Shown here in pieces: positions 28,072-36,800 of a stretch of DNA of 48,663 nt; positions within the stretch are counted from its first letter, which is position 1; the number at the start of each line of letters is the position of its first letter. Location of the stretch: the NCBI RefSeq assembly GCF_001427665.1, contig NZ_LMHC01000001.1:914907-963569 (forward strand), read 5' to 3'. This DNA comes from Caulobacter sp. Root655 (lineage in GTDB: Bacteria; Pseudomonadota; Alphaproteobacteria; Caulobacterales; Caulobacteraceae). The position numbers and the translations under genes were made by a program. The notes below the pieces were generated by a model. The model saw only the letters and a program-made list of their open reading frames with translations. It had not been told where the DNA came from and did not search any database.

Positions 28072-29430
28072 TCAGGCCTTGACGATCTTGCCGCGTAGCG
28101 CCGGGTCGACCTCGGCGGTGGCGTTGCGGGTGTCGATCACCAGCGGCGTCTCGCGCGCCAGGCGCTCGTAGTCGAGGTGGTCGTGGTCGGTGACGATGAT
28201 GGCGCAATCGAAGGCGGCCAGGGCGTCGCCGGCGATGTCGACCGAGGTCATCAGGGTGTCGCCGACCGTCAGTTCGGGGGCCAGCGAGTCGTGGTAGCTG
28301 ACCCTGGCGCCGTGGCTGCGCAGGATCTCGATGATGTCGCGGGCCGGGGTCTCGCGGGTGTCGTCGATGTTGCGCTTGTAGGCGACCCCGACCACCAGGA
28401 TGTGCGCGCCGACCGGCGAGCGACCGCGTTCGGCCAGGGCTTGCAGGGTCTTGTCGATCACCCGCCTGGGCATGGCCTGGGAAATCTCGCCGGCCAGTTC
28501 GACCATCCGCAGGCAAGCGCCCTCGGCCTTGGCGCGCCAGGCCAGATAGAAGGGGTCCACCGGAATGCAATGGCCGCCGACCCCGGGGCCGGGGAAGAAC
28601 GGCATGTAGCCGAACGGCTTGGTCTGGGCCGCCTGGATCACTTCCCAGACGTCGATCCCCAGCGCGTCGAAAGTGACCTTCAACTCGTTGACCAGGGCGA
28701 TGTTGACGAACCGGAAGACGTTCTCGGTCAGCTTGACCGCCTCGGCGGTGCGGGTGTCGCCGACCGGAACGGTGGTGGTGATGGCGTCGTAGAGCGCGCA
28801 GGCCACGCGGCGCTCGGCCTCGCTGTCGGCCCCGACGATCTTGGGAATCGAGGCGGTGGTGAAGGCGCGGTTACCGGGGTCTTCGCGCTCCGGCGAATAG
28901 GCCAGGGCGAAGTCGTGGCCGGCGCGCAGGCCGCTGCGCTCCAGGATCGGCTTGAGCACGTCGGCCGTGGCGCCGGGAAAGGTGGTCGACTCCAGCACCA
29001 CCAGTTGGCCGGGACGCAGCGTGCGGGCCAGGGTCTCGGCGGCCTCGACCACGTGGCCCAGATCGGGCGCGCGGTGCGAGGTGATCGGGGTCGGCACGCA
29101 GATCAGGATGGCGTCGGCGCGGGACAGGACCTCCGGATTGGCGGTGACCTTGAAGCCCCGGCTTCGCATCGCCGCCACGCGTTCGTCGGCGAAGTGGGCG
29201 AGATAGGACATGCCGTCGCCGAGGGCCGCCAGCCGGTCGGCGTCGAGGTCGAAGCCCAGCACGGGAAACCCGACCGAGGCGAAGGCCTCGGACAGCGGCA
29301 GGCCGACATAGCCCAGGCCGATGATGCCGACCACGGCTTCGCGCTGTTGGATCCTGCGGATCAATGTCTGAAAGTTCGGCGGCGTCGAAATGTCGCCGCT
29401 TGGTGGAAATGTAGGAACATGAACGTTCAT
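28072..29430 (-). CDS. UDP-N-acetylglucosamine 6-dehydrogenase (WbpA-like)
   Basis: A 452-residue nucleotide-sugar dehydrogenase. The NAD motif is [13 protein letters not shown] near residue 38, the central domain has [18 protein letters not shown], and the catalytic Cys lies in [16 protein letters not shown]. The C-terminal UDP-binding domain includes [14 protein letters not shown]. The PFYLAWRAK form is that of the WbpA/WecC branch acting on UDP-GlcNAc or UDP-ManNAc rather than UDP-Glc. ATG 29430 is chosen with AGGGCGG about 12 bases upstream; a TTG 42 bases further upstream is less likely. It gives UDP-GlcNAcA, the first step of the pathway. Confidence 0.9.
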   Translation of the reverse strand: MNVHVPTFPPSGDISTPPNFQTLIRRIQQREAVVGIIGLGYVGLPLSEAFASVGFPVLGFDLDADRLAALGDGMSYLAHFADERVAAMRSRGFKVTANPEVLSRADAILICVPTPITSHRAPDLGHVVEAAETLARTLRPGQLVVLESTTFPGATADVLKPILERSGLRAGHDFALAYSPEREDPGNRAFTTASIPKIVGADSEAERRVACALYDAITTTVPVGDTRTAEAVKLTENVFRFVNIALVNELKVTFDALGIDVWEVIQAAQTKPFGYMPFFPGPGVGGHCIPVDPFYLAWRAKAEGACLRMVELAGEISQAMPRRVIDKTLQALAERGRSPVGAHILVVGVAYKRNIDDTRETPARDIIEILRSHGARVSYHDSLAPELTVGDTLMTSVDIAGDALAAFDCAIIVTDHDHLDYERLARETPLVIDTRNATAEVDPALRGKIVKA

Positions 29431-29634
29431 CGACCGAGCCGCCCTGCGTGGTGTTGGGGGTTGACCCGCCAATCTCTAACGGGAACCTACGCTGAACAAT
29501 GACTTAGGCAAAGCTGGTTTCTCTGGAATAGATCTGACTGGGCGGATCAAACATCTTGCGAGAATGGAGAACTATTGCAGATCATGGGTCGGAATGGGCA
29601 ATGTTCGAACCGTGTTATGTGAGGTGAAGCAAGA

Positions 29635-30627
29635 CTAGCGGGCCCGCTCGGTGGCCTCCAAAAGTTTGGGCGACGATGTGGTCAGTAGAGACCCCGCCCG
29701 TTCCAGCACGCGTTGCACGCGAAGCGCTTCATCGATACCCGTCAGGGGGGCGTTTCGGGACTGGCAACATTCGAGGAAGTGGCGGATTTCTCGGGTCAGT
29801 GGCGAGTCGGCGGCCAGTTCCAGGAAGCGCGGATCGCCGCCGACGGCGACGGGGCCGGCCGGCGTCATCGTCGCGGCCTGGTCGCGCCGCCACAGCTTCT
29901 CGGGCCAGGGGCGGACGTCGTCGAACACCAGGGCGCCGGTCTCGCCCACCACCACCAGCTTCTGCTCCTTGTACGGACTGAGCCAGCTGGCGGCGAGGTG
30001 GGCGTGGACGCCGGACGGGAACCAGAGATCGGCGTGCGCCTCGTCGACGACCCCCGGGGTGACGAAGGCCCGGCCCGCCGCCTCCACCCGGTCGGGCGCC
30101 TCGCCGGCTACCGCCAGGGTCATCGAGACGTCGTGGGGCGACAGGCTGAGGAAGGCGTCCTCATGGACGCGGATCCGCCCCAGGTTCAGCCGCGAGGCGG
30201 TGACGTAGCGCACCGCGCCGATATCGCCGCGCCGGACGTGGGCCAGCAGGGTCTCGAACGCCGGGTGGTAGCGCAGCAGGTGGCCGATCATGAACACCCG
30301 GTCCGAGCGGCGCACGTGGTCGGCCAGGGCCTCGGCCTCGGCGAGGTCGAAGGCCAGGGGCTTTTCGACGAAGACGTCCTTGCCGTGGTCCAGGGCCCGG
30401 CGACAGATTTCGGCGTGGGTCGGGGCCGGGGTGGCGACGATCACGGCGCCCAGGCCGGTGTCCTCCAGCGCCTGGGCCAGGGGCAGGGCGGGAACGCCCC
30501 AGGCCGTGGCCTGACGCCCGGCGGCGGCCGCGTCGGCGTCGACCACGGCGCCCAGCACGCCAAGTTCGGCGCAGGTCCGGGCGAGGTTCACGCCCCAGGC
30601 CCCGCAGCCGACGACGGCGACGCGCAT
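29635..30627 (-). CDS. Gfo/Idh/MocA dehydrogenase (WbpB-like)
   Basis: A 330-residue NAD-dependent oxidoreductase. The dinucleotide motif is GCGAWGVNLAR, the family motif is EKPLA, and LSLSPHDVSM is the conserved His segment of the WbpB/WlbA branch. In that pathway it oxidises the 3-hydroxyl of UDP-GlcNAcA to the 3-keto sugar, working with an aminotransferase (WbpE) that is missing here. The start ATG overlaps the stop of the upstream GNAT gene. A 204-base lower-GC gap separates it from wbpA and may hold a second promoter. Confidence 0.85.
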   Translation of the reverse strand: MRVAVVGCGAWGVNLARTCAELGVLGAVVDADAAAAGRQATAWGVPALPLAQALEDTGLGAVIVATPAPTHAEICRRALDHGKDVFVEKPLAFDLAEAEALADHVRRSDRVFMIGHLLRYHPAFETLLAHVRRGDIGAVRYVTASRLNLGRIRVHEDAFLSLSPHDVSMTLAVAGEAPDRVEAAGRAFVTPGVVDEAHADLWFPSGVHAHLAASWLSPYKEQKLVVVGETGALVFDDVRPWPEKLWRRDQAATMTPAGPVAVGGDPRFLELAADSPLTREIRHFLECCQSRNAPLTGIDEALRVQRVLERAGSLLTTSSPKLLEATERAR

Positions 30628-31154
30628 CAGGCCGGCTTCGCGGAGGCCGGGAGCCAGCGCATCGACAGATGGGTTTCGTCCTCGACCATCGCCTCGAAGC
30701 CCAGGCGCAGATAGAGCCGATGGGCCGCGAGGTTGTCGCGGGCCACGTGCAGGGTCAGAGGCAGGGCGGCCTCGGCGGCCTCGGCCATCAGTTGTCGCAG
30801 GATGGCGGTTCCCAGACCCTGGCCGCGCCGGTCCGGCGTCACGGCGATGTCGACCAGATGGACCGCGCCCCGGCCGCGATCGACCGCCAGCCGCCCGGCC
30901 GGCGTGTCGTCGACCGTGATGATCTCCAGGCGGGCGTCGGGATAGTCGGCCCGGTAGCCCTGGGTCTGGGCCCGGAACTGCTGGGTCATGATCATCGCCA
31001 GCATGTCGGGCGGCAGGGCGACCTGATCCCAGCCCGGCCCGCGCGAGGCGCGGAACAGGGCGAAGCGGAAGGCCTCGTCGGTGGGAACCTCGGGGCGCAG
31101 CGCGATGACGCCGAGCGGCGAGGCGAGGACGGCGGTGTTGGCGTTCGAGCTCAT
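30627..31154 (-). CDS. GNAT family N-acetyltransferase
   Basis: A 175-residue acetyltransferase. The acetyl-CoA motif is RRGQGLGTAILRQL, and LHVARDNLAAHRLYLRLGFE is the final GNAT strand-helix. The start MSSNANTAVLA is at 31154, the only ATG that keeps a natural N-terminus. It overlaps the WbpB-like gene by ATGA, so it is the first gene of the sugar operon as read. It also sits next to DUF6916 and tail-collar-like genes on the other side, so its true partner could be either module. Substrate unknown. Confidence 0.85.
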   Translation of the reverse strand: MSSNANTAVLASPLGVIALRPEVPTDEAFRFALFRASRGPGWDQVALPPDMLAMIMTQQFRAQTQGYRADYPDARLEIITVDDTPAGRLAVDRGRGAVHLVDIAVTPDRRGQGLGTAILRQLMAEAAEAALPLTLHVARDNLAAHRLYLRLGFEAMVEDETHLSMRWLPASAKPA

Positions 31155-31266
31155 CGGCGAAAACTCATCGGGACGCGTGGTTCGAGGGGCGAAGCGGGTC
31201 GGCCTTCCCGTTCCGGTGGAGAAGCCGCCATACTGACGTACCCGTGATTCGCCAGCGACGGAATTC

Positions 31267-31566
31267 ATGACCCTCGAACTCACCGCCGACCTCTTCGACG
31301 GCCATGTCGGCCAGACCTTCCGTGTCGGGGGCGTCGACCTGACGCTGGTGCTGACGGCGGTGGAGCGCCGCGCGATGCAGGCCTGGGAGGCCGAGATCAC
31401 GTCCCGTCCGCCGTTCACCCTGATGTTCCGCGGCCCGGCGGACGCCATCCTGCCGGAGGGCCTGCGGACGCTCGAGGCGGAAGGCGGACCGGCCTACGAC
31501 CTCTACATCATCCCGACCCACACGCCGTCGACGGCGCACCAGAACTACCAGGCCGTCTTCAACTGA
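31267..31566 (+). CDS. DUF6916-like small protein
   Basis: A 99-residue acidic protein. It has a beta-rich pattern: MTLELTADLFDGHVGQTFRV, LTLVLTAVERR, RPPFTLMFRG, and a C-terminal YDLYIIPTHTPSTAHQNYQAVFN. This layout matches small DUF6916-type proteins found beside tail-collar-like proteins; I recognise the family by pattern only. It is divergent from GNAT and convergent with the nearest collar gene. Molecular role unknown, perhaps a chaperone or partner of the collar proteins (inference). Confidence 0.65.
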   Translation: MTLELTADLFDGHVGQTFRVGGVDLTLVLTAVERRAMQAWEAEITSRPPFTLMFRGPADAILPEGLRTLEAEGGPAYDLYIIPTHTPSTAHQNYQAVFN

Positions 31567-31615
31567 CGGCCGGGGATGGTCGTTTCGAACCGAAGCGACC
31601 ATCCCCAGGGCCTGG

Positions 31616-32161
31616 CTAGTTGCGTGAGGGGAAGGCGCCCTGCAGCGCGATGCAGACTTCCAGCACCAGGAACGGCTGGCGGTTCTCGTGCGGCTGGCTG
31701 CCGCCGGTGTTGGTCACCGAGGCGGGATGCAGCGTCGTCGCGTTGGTCGGGGCCGTGGCGTACATGTTGTAGGTGAACGGCGACCCTGAGGCCGGGGCGC
31801 CCGTCGTCTGACCAAAGCTCATGTTGGCGACCGGCGTACCGACATTGGCGGTGGCGGCCGTCGTGCCGTCGCCGCGCATCATGTGGAAGTGGCTCGGCAT
31901 CTCGCTCAGGATCAGGGTGTGGCTGGCCTGTCCGCTGGCCTGGCCCAGGTCGAAGCCGGCGCCCATGTGCAACGGAATGCGGCCCTGCAGGTTGGGCAGG
32001 GCGAAGGTCGTCTGCCCGTTGCCGCCATAGGTGGTGCCAAGCAGAGAGAAGAGGGCCTGGTTCTGGTTGATCGGCAGGAACTGGCCGTTGCACAGCGCCC
32101 AGCCTTGTGGCGCGAAATTGAAGGACATGATCCTCAACTCGCCCATGAACGGCGTACCCAT
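31616..32161 (-). CDS. Phage tail collar-domain protein 1 (microcystin-dependent protein family)
   Basis: A 181-residue protein. The N-terminal collar domain has the family core: FMGELRIMSFNFAPQGWALCNGQ, LFSLLGTTYGGNGQTTFALPNLQGRIPLH. The C-terminal part carries GGSQPHENRQPFLVLEVCIALQGAFPSRN. A variable middle section rich in Thr, Ala and Gly lies between them. AAAGGAG precedes the ATG at 8 bases. No signal peptide is visible. Related bacterial proteins are known as MdpB; their cell location and role are unclear. It is the last of three tandem copies. Confidence 0.9.
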   Translation of the reverse strand: MGTPFMGELRIMSFNFAPQGWALCNGQFLPINQNQALFSLLGTTYGGNGQTTFALPNLQGRIPLHMGAGFDLGQASGQASHTLILSEMPSHFHMMRGDGTTAATANVGTPVANMSFGQTTGAPASGSPFTYNMYATAPTNATTLHPASVTNTGGSQPHENRQPFLVLEVCIALQGAFPSRN

Positions 32162-32228
32162 GGTTCGACTCCTTTTATCGTGGCGCGCGCTGTCGAGCGC
32201 GGCGGCGTGGGTTGCGCGAGGCTGGCGG

Positions 32229-32786
32229 CTAGTTGCGGGCCGGGAAGATGCCCTGCATCGCGATGCAGTAGTTCAGGACCAGCGACGGCATGCAGTTGTT
32301 GTGCGGCATGTTGCTGCCCGCGAGGCCCGAGGCCTGCAGGGCCATCTCGCCGGCGGGCGCGGCGCTGCTGTAGAACTTGCCCTGGGTTTCGCCCGTGACG
32401 ATGTTGCCCTTGGCGCTCTTGGCCAGCTGGTTGGCGGGGCCGGCGTCGGGCAGGGTGCCCGCGGTGCTGGACACCACCGGCGTGTGGCCGTGCGATGGCA
32501 TTTCCGATTGCAGCACGGTGACGTTCGTCTCGCCGCTGACCTGGCCCAGGTCATAGACCGACAGGCCCGGGCCGGGCTGGTTGCGGCCGACGTGCAACGG
32601 CACTGAGCCCTGCAGATTGGGCAGGGCGAAGGTCGTCTGCCCGTTGCCCCCATAGGTGGTGCCGAGCAGCGAGAACAGGGCGGTGTTCTGCGAGATCGGC
32701 AGGATCTGGCCGTTGCAGAAGGCCCAGCCGGTGGGCGGGAAGTTGAAGCCGAACATGCGAATTTCGGCGACGAATGGTGCGGACAT
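32229..32786 (-). CDS. Phage tail collar-domain protein 2
   Basis: A 185-residue paralogue of the two flanking genes. It shares FVAEIRMFGFNFPPTGWAFCNGQ, the segment NTALFSLLGTTYGGNGQTTFALPNLQGSVPLH and an ending ALQ...YCIAMQGIFPARN. The usual GGSQPHEN is replaced by GSNMPHNNCMPSLVLN, so the end loop differs. The middle region (GQVSGETNVTVLQSEMPSHGH) is longer and more distinct. GGAG precedes the ATG. Gaps to the neighbours are 53 and 67 bases, consistent with one transcript. Confidence 0.9.
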   Translation of the reverse strand: MSAPFVAEIRMFGFNFPPTGWAFCNGQILPISQNTALFSLLGTTYGGNGQTTFALPNLQGSVPLHVGRNQPGPGLSVYDLGQVSGETNVTVLQSEMPSHGHTPVVSSTAGTLPDAGPANQLAKSAKGNIVTGETQGKFYSSAAPAGEMALQASGLAGSNMPHNNCMPSLVLNYCIAMQGIFPARN

Positions 32787-32839
32787 ATTCCGGTCTCCGG
32801 GTCGTCAGGAGGGGGCGAGCGCGATCGCGCGTCGCGCCA

Positions 32840-33376
32840 TCACTGATGGGGAAAGATGCCAAACAGCGAGATGATGAAGTTCAGCCCCAGGTACGGCTGC
32901 ATGTTGTCGTGCGGCTGGCTGCCGCCGGCTGGCATGAAGGTCGCCGGGTTGAGCGCCACCTGGGTGGTCCCGGTGTACGGTATGTAGGCGAACACCTGGG
33001 TGGTGCCCGCGGGGCCCTGGCTGGACAGGTAGCTGCCGACGGGGGTGGCGGTCGTGCCGGCCGCGCCGCTGACGAGCAGGGTGTGGTTGTGCAACGGCAT
33101 CTGGTTGGTGTTCAGGGTGACGGTTTCGACCCCGGACCTCTCGCCCTGGATATAGGTGACGCCGTCGGCGCCCGTGCCCATGTGCATCGGCACGCGGCCG
33201 CGCAGGTCGGGCATGGCGAAGGTCTCCTGGCCGTCGCCGCCATAGGTGGTGCCGATCAGCTGGAACAACACTTCGTTCTCGGCGATGGACATGAGCTGGC
33301 CATCGCAGAACGCCCATCCGGCGGGAGGAAAGTTGCCCCCGAATATCCGGATTTCACCGACATAAGGCTGACTCAT
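32840..33376 (-). CDS. Phage tail collar-domain protein 3
   Basis: A 178-residue paralogue, first in the tandem set. Core motifs are YVGEIRIFGGNFPPAGWAFCDGQ, LFQLIGTTYGGDGQETFAMPDLRGRVPMH and the ending GGSQPHDNMQPYLGLNFIISLFGIFPHQ. The ribosome site GGGAG is at 8 bases. The three genes share an intact collar core but diverge in the middle, as expected for subunits of one assembly. The gene is divergent from the giant RTX protein across 433 bases. Confidence 0.9.
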   Translation of the reverse strand: MSQPYVGEIRIFGGNFPPAGWAFCDGQLMSIAENEVLFQLIGTTYGGDGQETFAMPDLRGRVPMHMGTGADGVTYIQGERSGVETVTLNTNQMPLHNHTLLVSGAAGTTATPVGSYLSSQGPAGTTQVFAYIPYTGTTQVALNPATFMPAGGSQPHDNMQPYLGLNFIISLFGIFPHQ

Positions 33377-33809
33377 CTTGCGGCTCCCGCTCCCGTGTAA
33401 TGGCCATGCAATCTAGGGGCATCGTCGTGACCAGGTAAACCCCAGGTCGCGCGTCCACTTCTTAACGTTGTTTAAGAGTTACCGCCCCCAGCCCGCGATT
33501 GAGTCTTCGTAGCCGACTATCCTGGGACGCACAACAGAAAGGAGAACGCGGTTCGTCGAGCGTGGATGTCTCTACTTGTGCGCGCCCGGTCTCCTCGTTA
33601 AGGTTGCGTTTACGGGAGCGCTAGAGCCAGGGGGGAGTCCGATGCGTAAACCATGCGCTTGCACGCACGATTCTTCCTCCTGGCTTGGGGCGTCGGCTGA
33701 CGACGCCGGTCGTCTCGCATTTCCTCCACATCACGCCAGGGGCACGCCGCGCGGCGTCGCCGGCGTTCGTCGGTCGGGGTTTTTCCTCGCCGGGGCAAAG
33801 GACTGACCC
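33377..33809. promoter_or_regulatory. Divergent control region between collar genes and giant RTX gene
   Basis: 433 bases without a confident gene. TTAA-N6-TTAA at 33462-33475 is close to a CtrA box (which needs N7), and GAGTC sites are nearby. A possible 54-residue ORF (33642-33806) with ribosome site GGGGGGAG ends 3 bases before the giant gene ATG; it starts MRKPCACTHDSSSWLGAS. AAAGGA at 33797-33802 serves the giant gene. Confidence 0.45.
33642..33806 (+). CDS. Possible 54-residue upstream ORF
   Basis: ATG preceded by GGGGGGAG at about 6 bases and a stop 3 bases before the giant gene's ATG. The peptide starts MRKPCACTHD and has no recognised family. The position allows translational coupling to the giant protein. 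It may instead be chance, as the sequence is GC-rich. Confidence 0.25.
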   Translation: MRKPCACTHDSSSWLGASADDAGRLAFPPHHARGTPRGVAGVRRSGFFLAGAKD

Positions 33810-36800
33810 ATGTCGATCGTGCTCACCAACAACGACAATGAAACCGATGCCGGCGCCCTCGAACTGGACGGCGCGTCGGCCGTCACCTCGGCCGAAATCG
33901 GCGGTACGACGTACGTCTTCGTGGCGGGCGGGTTGGACGACGGGATCAGCGTCTTCAGCCTGGCCCTCAACGGTACTCTGACGAACGTCGCCAACATCAC
34001 CGACTCCGGTTCCCTGAACCTGCTGGGCGTCAGCGGCCTGACCACGGTGGTCGTCAACGGCAACACCTACCTGGTCGTGGCCGGGGCTGCGGACGACGGC
34101 GTCAGCCTGTTACGGGTGGGAGCCAACGGCGTCCCGACCTTGGTTTCCAGTGTCGCCGACAGCGGGACCTTGCACCTGGACGGCGTGTCACGGGTGGCCT
34201 CCGCGACGGTGGGCGGCAACGCCTATCTGTTCACGGCCGGAACCAATGACGACGGCATCAGTGTCTTCCGCGTGCGCGGAGATGGCTCCCTGGCTGCGGT
34301 GACCGACCTCGACGACACCGGCACATTCGAACTCGACGGGGTGAAGGGCCTGACCACGGCGGTCATCGGCGGCAACACCTTCCTGTTCGCGGCCGGTAGT
34401 GTCGATGACGGCGTCAGCGTCTTCCAGGTCTCCGCCGCCGGCCTCCTGACCCACACCAGTTCGATCACCGACGCCGGCGCCCTCGAACTGGACGGCGCCA
34501 GCGACGTGGCGACCGCCACGGTGGGCGGTACGACCTATCTGTTCGTCGGAGGTTCCGTCGACAACGGCGTCAGCGTCTTCTCGGTCAGCAGCGGCGGCGC
34601 CCTGACCAGCGTCGACAATGTCACCGACACCGCCAGCCTGCGCCTGACCGGGGCCCAGGGCCTGTCGGTGTCGGTGCTGGGCGCGACCACCTACCTGACG
34701 GTGGGCGGCACGGAGAACGGCGTCAGCATCTTCAAGGTCGAGACCGACGGAAGCCTGACCTTCGTCGACAACAAGGACGACGCCGGTTCCCTGGAACTGG
34801 GCGGCGCGACCACGACCACCACCGCCACCGTGGGCGGGACGACCTATACGGTCGCGGCCGGGGCCACGGACGACGGCCTCAGCGTCCTGGGCACGCAACC
34901 GACGGGCCAGGTCTGGTACCTGACCCAGGGCGGCACGACCGACGCGCGCCTGGTCTATGTCAACAGCGACGGGCTCAACCACACCACGGTGTTCGACAAC
35001 AACCCGACCACGGACCTGGGCACCGGCTTCCCCGAAGACGTGGTGCTCGACACCGCCGCGGGCCTTTTCTACGTGCTGTCGGGCGGCGGCGACGGGTCCA
35101 ACAGCCGCATCCTGGTGGGGCATATCGGCAGCGCCACGCCGCCGACGGCCGTCGAGACCTTCAACGCGACCGACGATCTCGTCTACGCGATGCACATCGA
35201 TAACATCAGCGAGAAGTTGTACGTCAGCTACATCGATGTGGGCGCGGGCTTCGGCAACGGCACCCAGGGTATCAAGGTCTACGATTACAATACAACGACC
35301 GGTGCGCTGAGCAACGAGCAGTTCCTGGTCACCCAGACGACGGCGGGGATCACGCAGAGCGGCACCGGCACGGGGATCTTCATCCCGCGCGACTTCGACA
35401 TCGACGCCACGCGAGGCTTCCTCTACTTCACCAACGTCTCGCTGGGCTCCAGCGTCGAGACCAACATGGTCTGGCGGCTCGACCTCAACAACATCACCGC
35501 CGCCGCGGTCAAGCTGGCACCGCAGGCCCAGTTCCCGCTCGATGGCGATGGCACGGACTTCACCACGGCGAACGGCATCATCACCGACGTCGAGATCGAC
35601 GTCAGTTCCAACCGCGCCTACTTCCTCACCCACGCCGAGGACACCTTCGACCCGGCGGCCGAGAACGCCCTCTGGATGGTGGCCAGCGCCTCGACCACCA
35701 ACGGTTCGGGCAACGCCGTCCAGGTGGCCGTGGTGGGCGTCACCGCCGCCGACTTCTATCCGGGCGACATGACGCTCGATGAGGTCAACAACATCCTCTA
35801 CATCGAGAGCGAGAACGTCACCGACGGCAACGCCTCCAGCGACGACGACGTCATCTGGGTGTTCCAGCTCGACGCCGCCGGCACGACCGCGACCCTGATC
35901 AACACCATCACGCCCGGCTTCGGCGCGACCGCCAACATCGGCGGCATGCAGTTCAACGTGCTGCCGACCCTGAGCGGCCTGAGCGGCACGGCCACCCAGG
36001 TGGTCGAGCAGGCCGCCGTCGGCTCCGCCCCGGCGCTGCTGACCGTCGCCCCGACCATCACCGACGTCGAGAGCGACCACCTGGCCGGCGCCACGGTGCA
36101 GATCACCGGCGGCAAGTTCTCGTCGAACGAATCCAGCACCGCCGACGATCACCTGGGCTATGGCGCGGGGGGCGCGATCTCCGGCACGATCGGCGGCACC
36201 AACATCACGCTCAGCTGGAACGCCGCGACCGAGACCCTGACCCTGACGGGCTACGACACCCTCGCCAACTACCAGACGGCGCTGGCGCAGATCCGTTACT
36301 GGACCACGGGCGACAACCCGACCAATTACGGGATCAACACCACCCGCACCATCACCTGGACGGTCAGCGACGGCTCGCCCGACGTGCCCGGCGGCGCCCA
36401 GAACAGCGGCACGACGACGGTCACCCTGTCGGCCGTCAACGACGCGCCGGTCAACGGTACGGTCAGCAGCGCCACGGGTAACGAAGACACCAACATCGCC
36501 GTCACCGGCCTGCAGATCGGCGACGTCGACGCCAATCCGGGCATCACCGACGTCGCCGTCAGCCTGGCGGTGACCAAGGGCGTGCTGACCTTGCTGACCA
36601 ACGTCGCCGGCGGCCTGACCAGCGGCGACATCGTCGGCAACGGCACCGCGTCCATCACGCTGACCGCCACGCTGAACCAGATCAACGCCACCCTGGCGGC
36701 GACCAACGGCCTGCTGTTCACGGGCACGACCAATGTCAACGGCACGGCCACCCTGACCGTGGTCGTCAACGACGGCGGCAACACCGGTTCGGGCGGGGCG

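Noticed and set aside
31267..33376. Prophage remnant
   Set aside because: Only collar-domain genes are seen. No capsid, tail tube, lysis, integrase or attachment sites occur, so a phage origin of the locus today is not supported.
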